A stretch of DNA of 64,000 nt from Maribacter algarum (ex Zhang et al. 2020) (GTDB lineage: Bacteria > Bacteroidota > Bacteroidia > Flavobacteriales > Flavobacteriaceae), in contig NZ_VATY01000001.1 in NCBI RefSeq assembly GCF_005885635.1, positions 1,426,001 through 1,490,000 of the forward strand, given 5' to 3'. Shown piece by piece: positions 54,161 through 62,604 of the stretch (its first letter is position 1; each line of letters starts with the position of its first letter). Position numbers and translations under genes: made by a program. A model generated the notes under the pieces. It was not told the origin of the DNA, made no database searches, and saw only the letters and a program-made list of their open reading frames with translations.

Positions 54161-54910
54161 TCATCGATTCAAAAAATCGACCAATGCGCTCCTTTTTCTT
54201 TGCGCTACGGGAAGTGAAATGTCATCAAGGAGTACAATCATGTCCTTTTTTTTGTCAAATGACAGCACATACTTTAGATTTACGATATAGCTTTGATGCA
54301 CCCTGAAAAAGCTCTGTTCTTGTAGCCGCTCATCAAATGATTTCAAGGTTTTTGAAACTAAGATTTTTCGCCCATTCTTCAAATTGAAGTTTGAATAATT
54401 ATTATCTGAATTGATATAGATGATGTCCTCAAGATTTATAATATGAACCGCCTCTAGGTTCTTTAAAACCAACTTTTTCTGGTCATTGTTCTTGCCGTAA
54501 TTATGGAAAAATGCCTCTAGTTGTTTGTGGTATTGTTGATTTTGAAGTTCGTTGATTATTTTTTTAATAGAAATAATAAGGTCTTCCGGAAAGATAGGTT
54601 TTAACAGAAAATCAAGAGCACTGAATTTGAAGGCCTCTACAGCATATTCATTATGGGCCGTAACGAATAGAATTTTAAATGATATAGTATCCAACTCTTT
54701 CAAAAGGGTAAATGCGTTGCCATCCTCAAGATTGATATCAAGTATCACAAAATCAGGTTTTAATCTTTGTAATTCCCTTTCAGCTTCCCGAACAGAAGGT
54801 ATTGCAGAAAGTATGGTAACCTCTGAAAAATTTGCTGCAATCACATTCTTTATAAAATCCGAACTGCTGATATCATCTTCGACGATTACACATGTGAAGA
54901 AATTACTCAT
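54161..54910 (-). CDS. LytTR-family response regulator
   Basis: This 249-residue regulator has a receiver domain (residues 1-125) with acidic E11-D12-D13 (CVIVEDDISSS), phosphoacceptor D58 in VILDINLEDG, and the KP segment LLKPIFPED. The LytTR DNA-binding domain (about 145-247) has YINSDNNYSNFNLKNGRKILVSKTLKSF and FRVHQSYIVNLKYVL. It binds 9-bp direct repeats and activates transcription. It overlaps the sensor kinase gene by eight bases. A matching direct repeat is 30-59 bases beyond its stop. Confidence 0.93.
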   Translation of the reverse strand: MSNFFTCVIVEDDISSSDFIKNVIAANFSEVTILSAIPSVREAERELQRLKPDFVILDINLEDGNAFTLLKELDTISFKILFVTAHNEYAVEAFKFSALDFLLKPIFPEDLIISIKKIINELQNQQYHKQLEAFFHNYGKNNDQKKLVLKNLEAVHIINLEDIIYINSDNNYSNFNLKNGRKILVSKTLKSFDERLQEQSFFRVHQSYIVNLKYVLSFDKKKDMIVLLDDISLPVAQRKRSALVDFLNR

Positions 54911-56798
54911 GATTTAAAGATACCCCTATTTTCTTATGGTAATATGGAAATGTCAAAGTAACTGTTGTTCCGGATGTGTCGGAAGTAGTTTGCATTTTAC
55001 ATGCATACCCTTTTGTTTTTTGAAGGTTGATTATTCTTTCCTTAAGAATATCGGTACTCATCGAACGATGTAATTTAGAAGAATCATTAGATGATTCATT
55101 TGAAAAGCCAATACCATTGTCTTTCACCAAAAAAACGAGATTGTTTCCTTTTTTCTGGTAACTGACGTTAATACTGCCATCTTTCCGATTCTTCATTCCG
55201 TGTATAACAGCATTTTCAACGAAAGGTTGTGTAAACATGGGCGGTATGAGGATTTGCGAATCTATGTCTTCTGCAATCGAAACTATGGCGTCGAATTTTT
55301 CGTTAGAACTAAGACGTTGTAGGGTCAGATATTCTCTTATTGCATTTGCATCATTCTCAACGGTTATCAGATCTTGATCCGAACTTTCTAAAATAGATCG
55401 CATTAGTTTACTGAAGCTATTGATATAATTGGATAACTTCTTTTTTTCATCGGCATAATTAAAACCTTGCATGCTATTTAAGGCATTGAACAAAAAATGA
55501 GGATTTAGCTGCGTACGCAATAGTCGATGCTTAATAAGGGCCGCTTTAAGTTGTTGACCACTTTTTTGATTTTTATAAATAACAATGCCAAGTAGCAGTA
55601 AGAAGAAGGATGATAGACCTATAGCCCAAAGCATATGGCGTTGGGTTTTGATTTTGGATTGACTTAGCTCGTTTTTTGTGTTGAGTAAATCGAGGGCCTG
55701 AGCATTTTTTTCAGTTTCATACCTACGAATTACCGAGCTAATACTATCCCTTTCCAGTAGCATGATGCCATTAAGGGAATCACTTATTTTCTTATGCATT
55801 TGGCCGAATTGCCATGCAGACCTATGGTCGTTTAGATTACCGTAGGCATCACTCAGGTTATTATAGACCAATGATTTTAAAGTTGGACCGGCCTTAGGAG
55901 ACACTTCTTTCAAATATGTAATGGCCTTACTATACTCTTCCTTTTGCAAATGAGCATACCCAAGGTTGTTGAACAGAATATCAGTGTTTTGTTTGAGTTT
56001 TTCTTTTATCTCTATTCCTTTCAAGGCACTTTCAATAGCGTAATCATAATTTTTGGCGCCTAAATAACTATTGCACAGGTTAGAATACACGAATCCCATA
56101 TAAATAGGGCTATTGATTTTTTCGGCAAGGGAAAGGGCTTCTTTACCTGTAATAATAGATTTTTCAAAATCTTTTGTATCACCATAAATTCCTGTTAGGT
56201 TCCCTAGTACCTGAAGTTTTAATACTTGATCTTCTTCAGCATGTTTTTTAGCTTTTTCAAAGAACAATATGGCTTCATTAAAGTTTTTTAATCTGCTATA
56301 CACAATGCCGATATTGGAAGTTACTTTAGCAATTCCTAAACTATCATTTTCTTGTTCGTATATTTCTAAGGCATTCAGATATAGGGAAGTAGCTTTGTCA
56401 TAGTTCTTTTGATAAATATTTAGGTTCCCCAAATTTTGGTAAGTTTTAGCAAGAATTTCAGATGTTAATTGAGGTTCTTTTAAATTTTCTTTGAGGAGCA
56501 ACTCAGCCTTTTCGAAATCTTGTGTTGATAACAGAATACCTGCTTTTTGCAGGCGTACCCGGGGTAATTGTGTTTGACTTTTTAAACTCGTAACGATTTG
56601 TTCAGCTTGTATTGCATAGTTTAGCGCACTGTCTAGGTGAACTCTTGCATAATGCTTAGACAGACTAAGAGCTGCTTCAAGCCTAAGTGAATCTGAAGAG
56701 CTAGAATTTAAAGTTGTTTTTAATTCCGCCACAGACTTTTGCCCCAGGACTACCTGAAAACAAAATAGGAGAAGTAAACCGCTGATTTTCCAATTCAT
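54903..56798 (-). CDS. LytS/YehU-type sensor histidine kinase with TPR domain
   Basis: This 631-residue protein has a signal peptide ending VLGQ. Tetratricopeptide repeats fill about residues 30-350 in the periplasm. One membrane helix lies at about 389-408. The His_kinase domain starts with phosphoacceptor H434 in LNPHFLFNALNS, and the ATPase is at the end, with VENAVIHGM, VKDNGIGF and GTTVTLTF. The TPR region probably senses a peptide or protein. Promoter box TATTTTTG lies at 56816-56823. It pairs with the LytTR regulator. Confidence 0.92.
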   Translation of the reverse strand: MNWKISGLLLLFCFQVVLGQKSVAELKTTLNSSSSDSLRLEAALSLSKHYARVHLDSALNYAIQAEQIVTSLKSQTQLPRVRLQKAGILLSTQDFEKAELLLKENLKEPQLTSEILAKTYQNLGNLNIYQKNYDKATSLYLNALEIYEQENDSLGIAKVTSNIGIVYSRLKNFNEAILFFEKAKKHAEEDQVLKLQVLGNLTGIYGDTKDFEKSIITGKEALSLAEKINSPIYMGFVYSNLCNSYLGAKNYDYAIESALKGIEIKEKLKQNTDILFNNLGYAHLQKEEYSKAITYLKEVSPKAGPTLKSLVYNNLSDAYGNLNDHRSAWQFGQMHKKISDSLNGIMLLERDSISSVIRRYETEKNAQALDLLNTKNELSQSKIKTQRHMLWAIGLSSFFLLLLGIVIYKNQKSGQQLKAALIKHRLLRTQLNPHFLFNALNSMQGFNYADEKKKLSNYINSFSKLMRSILESSDQDLITVENDANAIREYLTLQRLSSNEKFDAIVSIAEDIDSQILIPPMFTQPFVENAVIHGMKNRKDGSINVSYQKKGNNLVFLVKDNGIGFSNESSNDSSKLHRSMSTDILKERIINLQKTKGYACKMQTTSDTSGTTVTLTFPYYHKKIGVSLNHE

Positions 56799-56815
56799 AC
56801 AATAGGATGCTATCC

Positions 56816-56823
56816 CAAAAATA
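56816..56823 (-). promoter_or_regulatory. Sensor kinase -7 promoter box (TATTTTTG)
   Basis: Exact TAnnTTTG on the minus strand, about 17 bases upstream of the kinase ATG. A TTG-like complement lies at 56837, only 13 bases away, so the -33 is imperfect. Confidence 0.4.
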
Positions 56824-56835
56824 GAAAATCCTTTT

Positions 56836-57465
56836 TCAACCTATCTTTTTGGTGGGATAAATCACTTTTCCAATTCCGGATTTTATTAAAAACTCTATAC
56901 GTAGTTGCAAATTAATCGGCTCCTCTTCCAACTGCTTCGAATAAAAAAGACATCCTTGAGTCTTAATGAATAACTCATTTATGGCCACCTTCTGAGGACA
57001 TTCCCTCTGATTCCGTAACTCTTGATTGTAAGTTTTCAGTTTGGGCAAAGACAAACCAATGCTATCCAAAAAGGCTAGCAGTTTGTTTCTATTAACGCTA
57101 ATGATTTTTGCGTTTGTGAACCCTTGTTCAAAGTCCGTAGGATGGACGGTATAAATACCAATTACTAGAAAATAATGGGTCGTGATTTTATTCTCGTCCA
57201 AAAGCCAACCTTCCTTTTCAATTCCTTTCTTGAGATAGGAGAGTTCGAAAGTAAAAGTGGGTAGAATGACATTCGGGTAATACAACTGCGCTTTCTCGTC
57301 GATATAAAATCGCTTGCCCTTATGTTTATATACAAGGTCGACACCCTTCTTCTTAAGTTTTAATTCATGAATTCTTTCAAACTTTAACTGTAACTCAATG
57401 TACTTTGCATCTAAAAAAGACGCCAGTAGTTTTTCTTTTGCAAGATCTCCTATGAACAATGACAT
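56836..57465 (-). CDS. Orphan PD-(D/E)XK nuclease-like protein
   Basis: This 209-residue protein has the core G-V-D43 (KKKGVDLVYKHKGKRFYI) followed by D56-E57-K58-A-Q60, i.e. D-x(12)-D-x-K with a following Gln, the usual active-site layout of the PD-(D/E)XK nuclease fold. The later halves contain GYYVIG-like HYFLVIGIY and ISVNRNKLLAFLDSIG. No partner methylase or recognition domain is adjacent. Family membership is by motif only. It is 38 bases upstream of the sensor kinase region and has the same strand, but is probably independent. Confidence 0.55.
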   Translation of the reverse strand: MSLFIGDLAKEKLLASFLDAKYIELQLKFERIHELKLKKKGVDLVYKHKGKRFYIDEKAQLYYPNVILPTFTFELSYLKKGIEKEGWLLDENKITTHYFLVIGIYTVHPTDFEQGFTNAKIISVNRNKLLAFLDSIGLSLPKLKTYNQELRNQRECPQKVAINELFIKTQGCLFYSKQLEEEPINLQLRIEFLIKSGIGKVIYPTKKIG

Positions 57466-57611
57466 TTCACATAATGTAAGAAAAATCTTTAAATATAAAG
57501 AAAATGATTAACTGGAAAATTGACTATCATCAATTGCTAGTTAGTTGCATTATAATTCATCTAGGGCTTCAGCATAGCGTGTATAATTGATTCAACTACG
57601 AGTGCATTCGT

Positions 57612-59948
57612 TTACAACTGAAAAGTATAGGTATACTTCAATTGAATATTCTGATAATTAGTGCTTCGCAAAAAGGGTTGAACCCGACCCACATCTTGGT
57701 TGAAATCTCCATTGTAAACGAGGTAGAAGTCGGTGCCTTCTTTCGGGTTATAACGCAATCTGAAATTGCTTGCATATGTTTTACTTAAGCTGTTGTATTG
57801 CACTTGAGAACTCATTGTTAATTTTGTACTGAAGGTGTATAAGAGTTTGAGGTTCGCAAGTGTAATGTCTTTATTAATATTCCTGCTGTTAAATGACAAC
57901 TTATTATATGAAAGACTTCCCTGTACGATAAAATCAGGAGTAATGTTCATAAACGGTGCTACACTAAGCGTAGTTTTTTTACCATCATAAAAATTTCCGA
58001 TGTCAAGTGTTGTGGCATATGATATGCGTTGTGCCACAGGACTTACCAAGGAGGCACTTACCGAGTTAAAATTATATTCGCCTGGATCTAAGGTAATACC
58101 CCCTGCCAATTGCAAAGGGTCAAGTAAAAACTCTTTATTCGTTTCTACGGCAATCGTATAGTTCCATCCAAGTTTAGTTAGTAATTGGAAACCCAGCTGA
58201 TTGTTTCTTGATTCCAATACTTTGGAGGTATTCCCCCAGATAGATGTACTGCTCACAGTTGGTCCGTATTGAACAATTTTTGATTCAGCACTAGGGAATA
58301 TATTATAGGCGAACGTTGCTCCTAATTGGCTGTAATCCAATCTTCTTTCAAACCCTATTTTGGGTAGATAGTCCTTCCCTGTTCTGCCATAATTGAGTGT
58401 GTACACAAGACCATTTTGAGAACGCTTATTTAGTTGCAAAAAATATTTAGAATTGTCGGATTCTGTATCTTCAAAATGATTATCAAAACTTTGTGCCCAT
58501 CGTGCCGAAAGATAGTTTTCGCCAAATAATTTGATGTTTGTGTCGATACCATAAACCGTATTATTGTTGCCCTTGAAATCGGTTCGATTGGTAACTATTA
58601 TGCCTAAATTAGAGTTTTCATTAAGAATTCTTGTTCGTATCCGAAAAATTCCGAAATTTTCCGAGGCGATATCATCTTGAGCGGCGGTTTGCATGTTTAT
58701 GAACCCGGCTTCCCATTTTCCAAATTTGGCTACGGTTCGTAATCCTCCGTAAATTCGAGTTTGCCGTCCATTTACAATACCTATTTGTCTACTATAAAAT
58801 ACTTTATCGAACGCTCCGAAATTGAAATCGAACAGGCTGGCCCTTTCCTGAAAGAACAGTCTTTTCTCCGGAAAAAATAAATTGAACCGACTTAGATTCA
58901 CTTGCTGGTCATCTACTTTTACTTGGGCAAAATCGGTATTCAAGGTGATATCCGCTATGGCATTACTGCCAAGACCGATTTTGGCATCTAAACCAATTTC
59001 ACGTATGAAGGCCTCCTCTGATTCGTACTGCTGCATATCTTCAGAGAGTATACTATTGCTTTCCCCACCAGTTAAAATATAAGGGGCAATGCGAAATGGT
59101 TTTTTTTCATCAATGTCTTCGAAAACAAAGCGCTGGGTTAATGAAGGTCGAAATGAACTACCTGTACTAAGATCTCTCGGTGGGTAAATATCAGTTTCAT
59201 CATTTCTAGCGAGATACCGCCAAGTGGTTATCCCCATAACCGTTTTACCATCTACGGACTCAAAGGGTAAGCTTGAAAACGGAATTCTGATTTCGGCGAA
59301 CCAGCCGGCTGTTGTTATTTTCGATGCGCCATCCCAAAAGGTATTCCAGCTCAAATTAAATGCATTTGGACCTACAATATCATTCGATAAAGCCATATCC
59401 AATCGTGCTCCAGTGGGGGTAACAAAGAATGCCAGCGCATTCTCTCGGTCATTATAGGTGTCTATAAGTAAACCACACCATTCTGTATTTTCAGTAAGGT
59501 CATCGCGCCTTTTAACGTTGGCGTTTATCTTATTAGGCTCCGTATCAAATAGTCTTCCTGATAAATAGAGGTACTTGTCGTCGTAGGCAATTCTAATTTC
59601 CGTTTTTTGAGTGGGCTCATTTCCGGCGTTTGGCACCTTTTGCGTACTATGTAATGGCTCAATAGTATCCCAAAAGGGCTCATTGACTAAGCCATCTATG
59701 ACCACCTTATCCGTGATTTTTACGACCTTTTTAATTGAACTAAAATCATGGCTTTTGCGAAAATCTTTTTTGGAGTCTGACTGTTGCTCTAATTGAGATA
59801 CTTCTTGACTATAAGAAATTGATGTTCCTGTAAAAAATAGCATCACCAATAACTTAATGACAGCCCTTGATTTTGAATCCCGATTATAGAATCTTGTTAT
59901 AATTACTTCGCGAAACCTTCTTTTGATATGAATTATCCGTACAATCAT
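57612..59948 (-). CDS. DUF5916 outer-membrane protein with CBM9-like domain
   Basis: This 778-residue protein has a long N-terminus that contains a hydrophobic signal-like stretch (AVIKLLVMLFFTGTSISYSQ) after a basic segment. A CBM9-like domain (about 75-260, KVVIDGLVNEPFWDTIEPLHST, TEIRIAYDDKYLYLSGRLFD) precedes a large beta-barrel region. Its end (QNIQLKYTYTFQL) has the typical terminal aromatic. The family is common in Bacteroidota and is linked to polysaccharide or other substrate binding. The promoter box TAATTTTG at 59977-59984 is close to the long start, which supports it over an internal Met. Confidence 0.8.
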   Translation of the reverse strand: MIVRIIHIKRRFREVIITRFYNRDSKSRAVIKLLVMLFFTGTSISYSQEVSQLEQQSDSKKDFRKSHDFSSIKKVVKITDKVVIDGLVNEPFWDTIEPLHSTQKVPNAGNEPTQKTEIRIAYDDKYLYLSGRLFDTEPNKINANVKRRDDLTENTEWCGLLIDTYNDRENALAFFVTPTGARLDMALSNDIVGPNAFNLSWNTFWDGASKITTAGWFAEIRIPFSSLPFESVDGKTVMGITTWRYLARNDETDIYPPRDLSTGSSFRPSLTQRFVFEDIDEKKPFRIAPYILTGGESNSILSEDMQQYESEEAFIREIGLDAKIGLGSNAIADITLNTDFAQVKVDDQQVNLSRFNLFFPEKRLFFQERASLFDFNFGAFDKVFYSRQIGIVNGRQTRIYGGLRTVAKFGKWEAGFINMQTAAQDDIASENFGIFRIRTRILNENSNLGIIVTNRTDFKGNNNTVYGIDTNIKLFGENYLSARWAQSFDNHFEDTESDNSKYFLQLNKRSQNGLVYTLNYGRTGKDYLPKIGFERRLDYSQLGATFAYNIFPSAESKIVQYGPTVSSTSIWGNTSKVLESRNNQLGFQLLTKLGWNYTIAVETNKEFLLDPLQLAGGITLDPGEYNFNSVSASLVSPVAQRISYATTLDIGNFYDGKKTTLSVAPFMNITPDFIVQGSLSYNKLSFNSRNINKDITLANLKLLYTFSTKLTMSSQVQYNSLSKTYASNFRLRYNPKEGTDFYLVYNGDFNQDVGRVQPFLRSTNYQNIQLKYTYTFQL

Positions 59949-59976
59949 AATATGAAGCTTTGATTATTTTATACTT

Positions 59977-59984
59977 CAAAATTA
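59977..59984 (-). promoter_or_regulatory. DUF5916 gene -7 promoter box (TAATTTTG)
   Basis: Exact TAnnTTTG on the minus strand, 29 bases before the ATG at 59948. No -33 TTG is seen at the expected distance. Confidence 0.4.
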
Positions 59985-60162
59985 GATTGTATATTATACT
60001 TATATATTAATAATATGAGGTAATATGTACTTTATAATTAATTAAATATTGTTATATGTATTATTTTAGTTAAAAAGTTAATTTGACCTATTTATATTAA
60101 CTTAAATATAAATAATGCCGTTTAATATTTAGTGTTATTTACATAATTAAAAATATATTAAG

Positions 60163-60170
60163 TATATTTG
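60163..60170 (+). promoter_or_regulatory. Lrp gene -7 promoter box (TATATTTG)
   Basis: Exact TAnnTTTG on the plus strand, ending 20 bases before the ATG at 60191. The 242-base gap between the DUF5916 and Lrp genes is strongly AT-rich and has no other feature; it holds these two divergent promoters. Confidence 0.45.
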
Positions 60171-60190
60171 AACATATAATATAAGGTATC

Positions 60191-60646
60191 ATGCAAATAG
60201 ATAAATTGAATTGGGCCATTCTTACCGAGTTACAAAAGGATGCAAGAATGGCCGTTAAGGATATTGCCAAAACTGTTGGCTTATCGTCGCCTGCAGTTTC
60301 AGAACGTATTCAGAAATTAGAAGATTTGGGTATTATTGAAGGCTATACCGCCAAGATTAATATTGAAGCATTAGGATATCCTTTAGCAGTATTTATCTCT
60401 ATTAAAGTACGGTACGGGCAGACGCAAAATTTCATGGAATTTGTCAATACCGTACCTGAAATATTTGAGTGCCATCAACTAACGGGGCGTGATTGTATGC
60501 AAATGAAGGGCTATGTAAAAAACCCCAGCCATCTTCAAAATCTCAATAGTAGGCTGTCCGCTTATGGCGAAATGACTACGTCACTTGTTTTATCTTCTGT
60601 GATTTCAGATAAAGTATTGGACGGGGAAATGCCTTTTCCAGGATAA
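60191..60646 (+). CDS. Lrp/AsnC-family transcriptional regulator
   Basis: This 151-residue protein has an N-terminal HTH (LNWAILTELQKDARMAVKDIAKTVGLSSPAVSERIQKLEDLGIIEGY) and a C-terminal RAM domain (AVFISIKVRYGQTQNFMEFV, FECHQLTGRDCMQMKGYVK). It senses an amino acid and controls metabolism and transport. It is convergent with an amino-acid permease and divergent from DUF5916, so it may regulate either or itself. Confidence 0.93.
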   Translation: MQIDKLNWAILTELQKDARMAVKDIAKTVGLSSPAVSERIQKLEDLGIIEGYTAKINIEALGYPLAVFISIKVRYGQTQNFMEFVNTVPEIFECHQLTGRDCMQMKGYVKNPSHLQNLNSRLSAYGEMTTSLVLSSVISDKVLDGEMPFPG

Positions 60647-60717
60647 GTTTACTAAAGGCCCAGTCTGATATTTATCTTTTGAATACCAGTATTTGGCTTC
60701 AACAATGTATTATTCCC

Positions 60718-60748
60718 ACTTCGTATTTCTCACCCCGTACCTCGTACT
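60718..60748. repeat. Short degenerate 7-base tandem repeat over a stop codon
   Basis: Units TCGTATT, TCTCACC, CCGTACC and TCGTACT run head to tail, each containing a CGTA or CTCA core. The run covers the last codons and the TGA of the permease, so the final residues (KVRGTG) come from repeat sequence. No other copies are seen in the window. Confidence 0.4.
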
Positions 60749-62028
60749 TTAGAATTCCGCTTCGACATAAAGTAAGTCCCTATTCCCGTGACTACAAAAA
60801 GCAATCCAATTGTACTTTCCTTAGGCCGTTCAAAAAGCATATAGCCCAATATCCATATACTGAAAAGGATAAAGGCGATTTGTAGCAATGGTTTAAATGG
60901 ACTCTTATAAGCACCGGTTCTTCCCTTTAACCAAAAGATAGAGGCAACGGTTAAGGTTCCCATAAGCTGCAGTACAAAACTGGCATATAACAATACTTCT
61001 TCAAACGTACCGGTCATGGTGAGGAGAATGCTCACCCCAGCCTGAAACCAAAGGGCGCGAACGGGAATGCCATTCGTATTTTTTACGGATAGTTTACGCC
61101 ATAGCGAATGGTCCTTGGACATGGCAAAAGTAACTCTAGACCCAATCCATAGATACCCACTTACGGTGGCGATGAGCTGAATGGCGATAAAATAGCTGAC
61201 CCAACGACCGCCTTCCGTACCAAATAGGTTTTTGAAGGCAATAAAGGCCACTTCTACATTTCCGGAGAGCTGTTCTACCGAGGCGTGTTTTAAGAATACC
61301 ACTTGTATGAGCACGAAGAGCAGGGTCACGAAAACCGTACCGATAATCAAAGCCTTGGGTAAATTGCGCCGCACATCTTTGATTTCGTCAACAATATAGG
61401 CCGCTGCATTCCAGCCGGTATAGGCATAGGTAACATACAATAAGGAAACCGCAAAACCAGGCAGTAAAATTTCTTCTTGCCATGAGCTACTCAGGTCAAT
61501 GGCGTTTTCTTGAACAGGGGCATAAACAAACCCAAGAGTAATTAGAAGCAGCAGAAATCCGATTTTGATGGCTGTGGAAATATTATGAAATTTCCCGCTT
61601 TGACCAATACTAAAGGAATGCATAGCAGCTAAAATCAAGATGACCGCCACCCCAAACCAATCATTGAACAGCGAAGGATTGATAGGACTCAAATAACTCT
61701 TCATCGCCATCACTGAAATCGCAATTGGGGCTGTAAAACCTACGGTCAATGATATCCAAGCATAGACATAGCCTACCAAAGGGTGTATCAATTTGGAAAG
61801 AAAAATATAGTCCCCGCCTGATTCGTCAAAATTGGTGCCGAGTTCGGCGTAGGTAAATGCACCTATGAGAGCGAATACGCCACCTAATACCCAAATCAAG
61901 ACAATACTCCAGGTATTTTGAATATCGACTAGTTGAAAGCCCAGACTGGTAAATACCCCAGTACCAATCATACTGGAGATGACCAAAGCAGCAGCGGTTT
62001 TCCAGCCTATTTTTTGTTTTGGGTTCAT
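60730..62028 (-). CDS. APC-superfamily amino-acid permease
   Basis: This 432-residue protein has 12 predicted transmembrane helices. The first, IGWKTAAALVISSMIGTGVFTSLGF, carries the GTGVF substrate-binding turn, and ALIGAFTYAELGTNFDESGGDYIFLS is also typical of APC/LAT-type carriers. It exchanges or imports amino acids. It follows the secreted RidA gene by 12 bases on the same strand, so amidohydrolase, RidA and permease are likely co-expressed. Its 3' end runs into a tandem repeat, and it is convergent with the Lrp gene. Confidence 0.88.
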   Translation of the reverse strand: MNPKQKIGWKTAAALVISSMIGTGVFTSLGFQLVDIQNTWSIVLIWVLGGVFALIGAFTYAELGTNFDESGGDYIFLSKLIHPLVGYVYAWISLTVGFTAPIAISVMAMKSYLSPINPSLFNDWFGVAVILILAAMHSFSIGQSGKFHNISTAIKIGFLLLLITLGFVYAPVQENAIDLSSSWQEEILLPGFAVSLLYVTYAYTGWNAAAYIVDEIKDVRRNLPKALIIGTVFVTLLFVLIQVVFLKHASVEQLSGNVEVAFIAFKNLFGTEGGRWVSYFIAIQLIATVSGYLWIGSRVTFAMSKDHSLWRKLSVKNTNGIPVRALWFQAGVSILLTMTGTFEEVLLYASFVLQLMGTLTVASIFWLKGRTGAYKSPFKPLLQIAFILFSIWILGYMLFERPKESTIGLLFVVTGIGTYFMSKRNSKVRGTG

Positions 62029-62040
62029 AAGATTATAGAG

Positions 62041-62583
62041 CTACTCATATACCTCTACCACCAGCTCTATTTCTACAGCTTGTCCTCTGGGCAACGATGC
62101 CATACCTACCGCAGCTCGAGCATGTCTACCTTTCTCTCCAAACACTTCTACCATCAAATCTGAAAAGCCATTGATGACTTTTGGTTGATCTACAAAAGAC
62201 GGATCACAATTCACCATTCCCAATACTTTAACGATGCGCTTTACTTTGTTGAGATTGCCTAACATATCCTTGAGAACCGAGAGTTGATTAATGGCGGTCA
62301 AACGCGCACCTTCATATCCTTTTTCTATAGAAATATTTTGCCCCAGTTTTCCGGTAATCTCTGTGCCATCTGCGTAACGCGGTCCTTTCCCAGCTAAGAA
62401 TATTAGATTACCAGCGCGTACGCCATTGACATAATTTGCAACGGGTTGTGGTGGCGTAGGAAGGGTAATACCGAGTTCCACAAGTTTTGCCTCAGGGTCA
62501 TAATCCGCTTCTGGTGTTGACTGCGTTAGCCCTATGGATATAAAACATAGCGTACATAGTAAGGATAGATAAAAGGTCTTCAT
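62041..62583 (-). CDS. Secreted RidA-family protein
   Basis: This 180-residue protein has an N-terminal signal peptide (MKTFYLSLLCTLCFISIGLTQ). The core is the YjgF/RidA trimer fold (LPTPPQPVANYVNGVRAGNLIFLAGKGPRYADGTEITGKLGQ, VNCDPSFVDQPKVINGFSDLMVEVFG, KGRHARAAVGMASLPRGQAVEIELVVEVYE), with the conserved Arg in GRHARAAVG. Intracellular RidA hydrolyses reactive imines, but this copy is exported, an uncommon location, and belongs to an amino-acid operon. Possible role: periplasmic imine or enamine handling. Confidence 0.85.
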   Translation of the reverse strand: MKTFYLSLLCTLCFISIGLTQSTPEADYDPEAKLVELGITLPTPPQPVANYVNGVRAGNLIFLAGKGPRYADGTEITGKLGQNISIEKGYEGARLTAINQLSVLKDMLGNLNKVKRIVKVLGMVNCDPSFVDQPKVINGFSDLMVEVFGEKGRHARAAVGMASLPRGQAVEIELVVEVYE

Positions 62584-62604
62584 AAGATGGTTATTTTAGG
62601 TGGA

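Noticed and set aside
57466-57611. 146-base gap between the nuclease-like and DUF5916 genes
   Set aside because: No repeat, hairpin with T-run or promoter match was seen.
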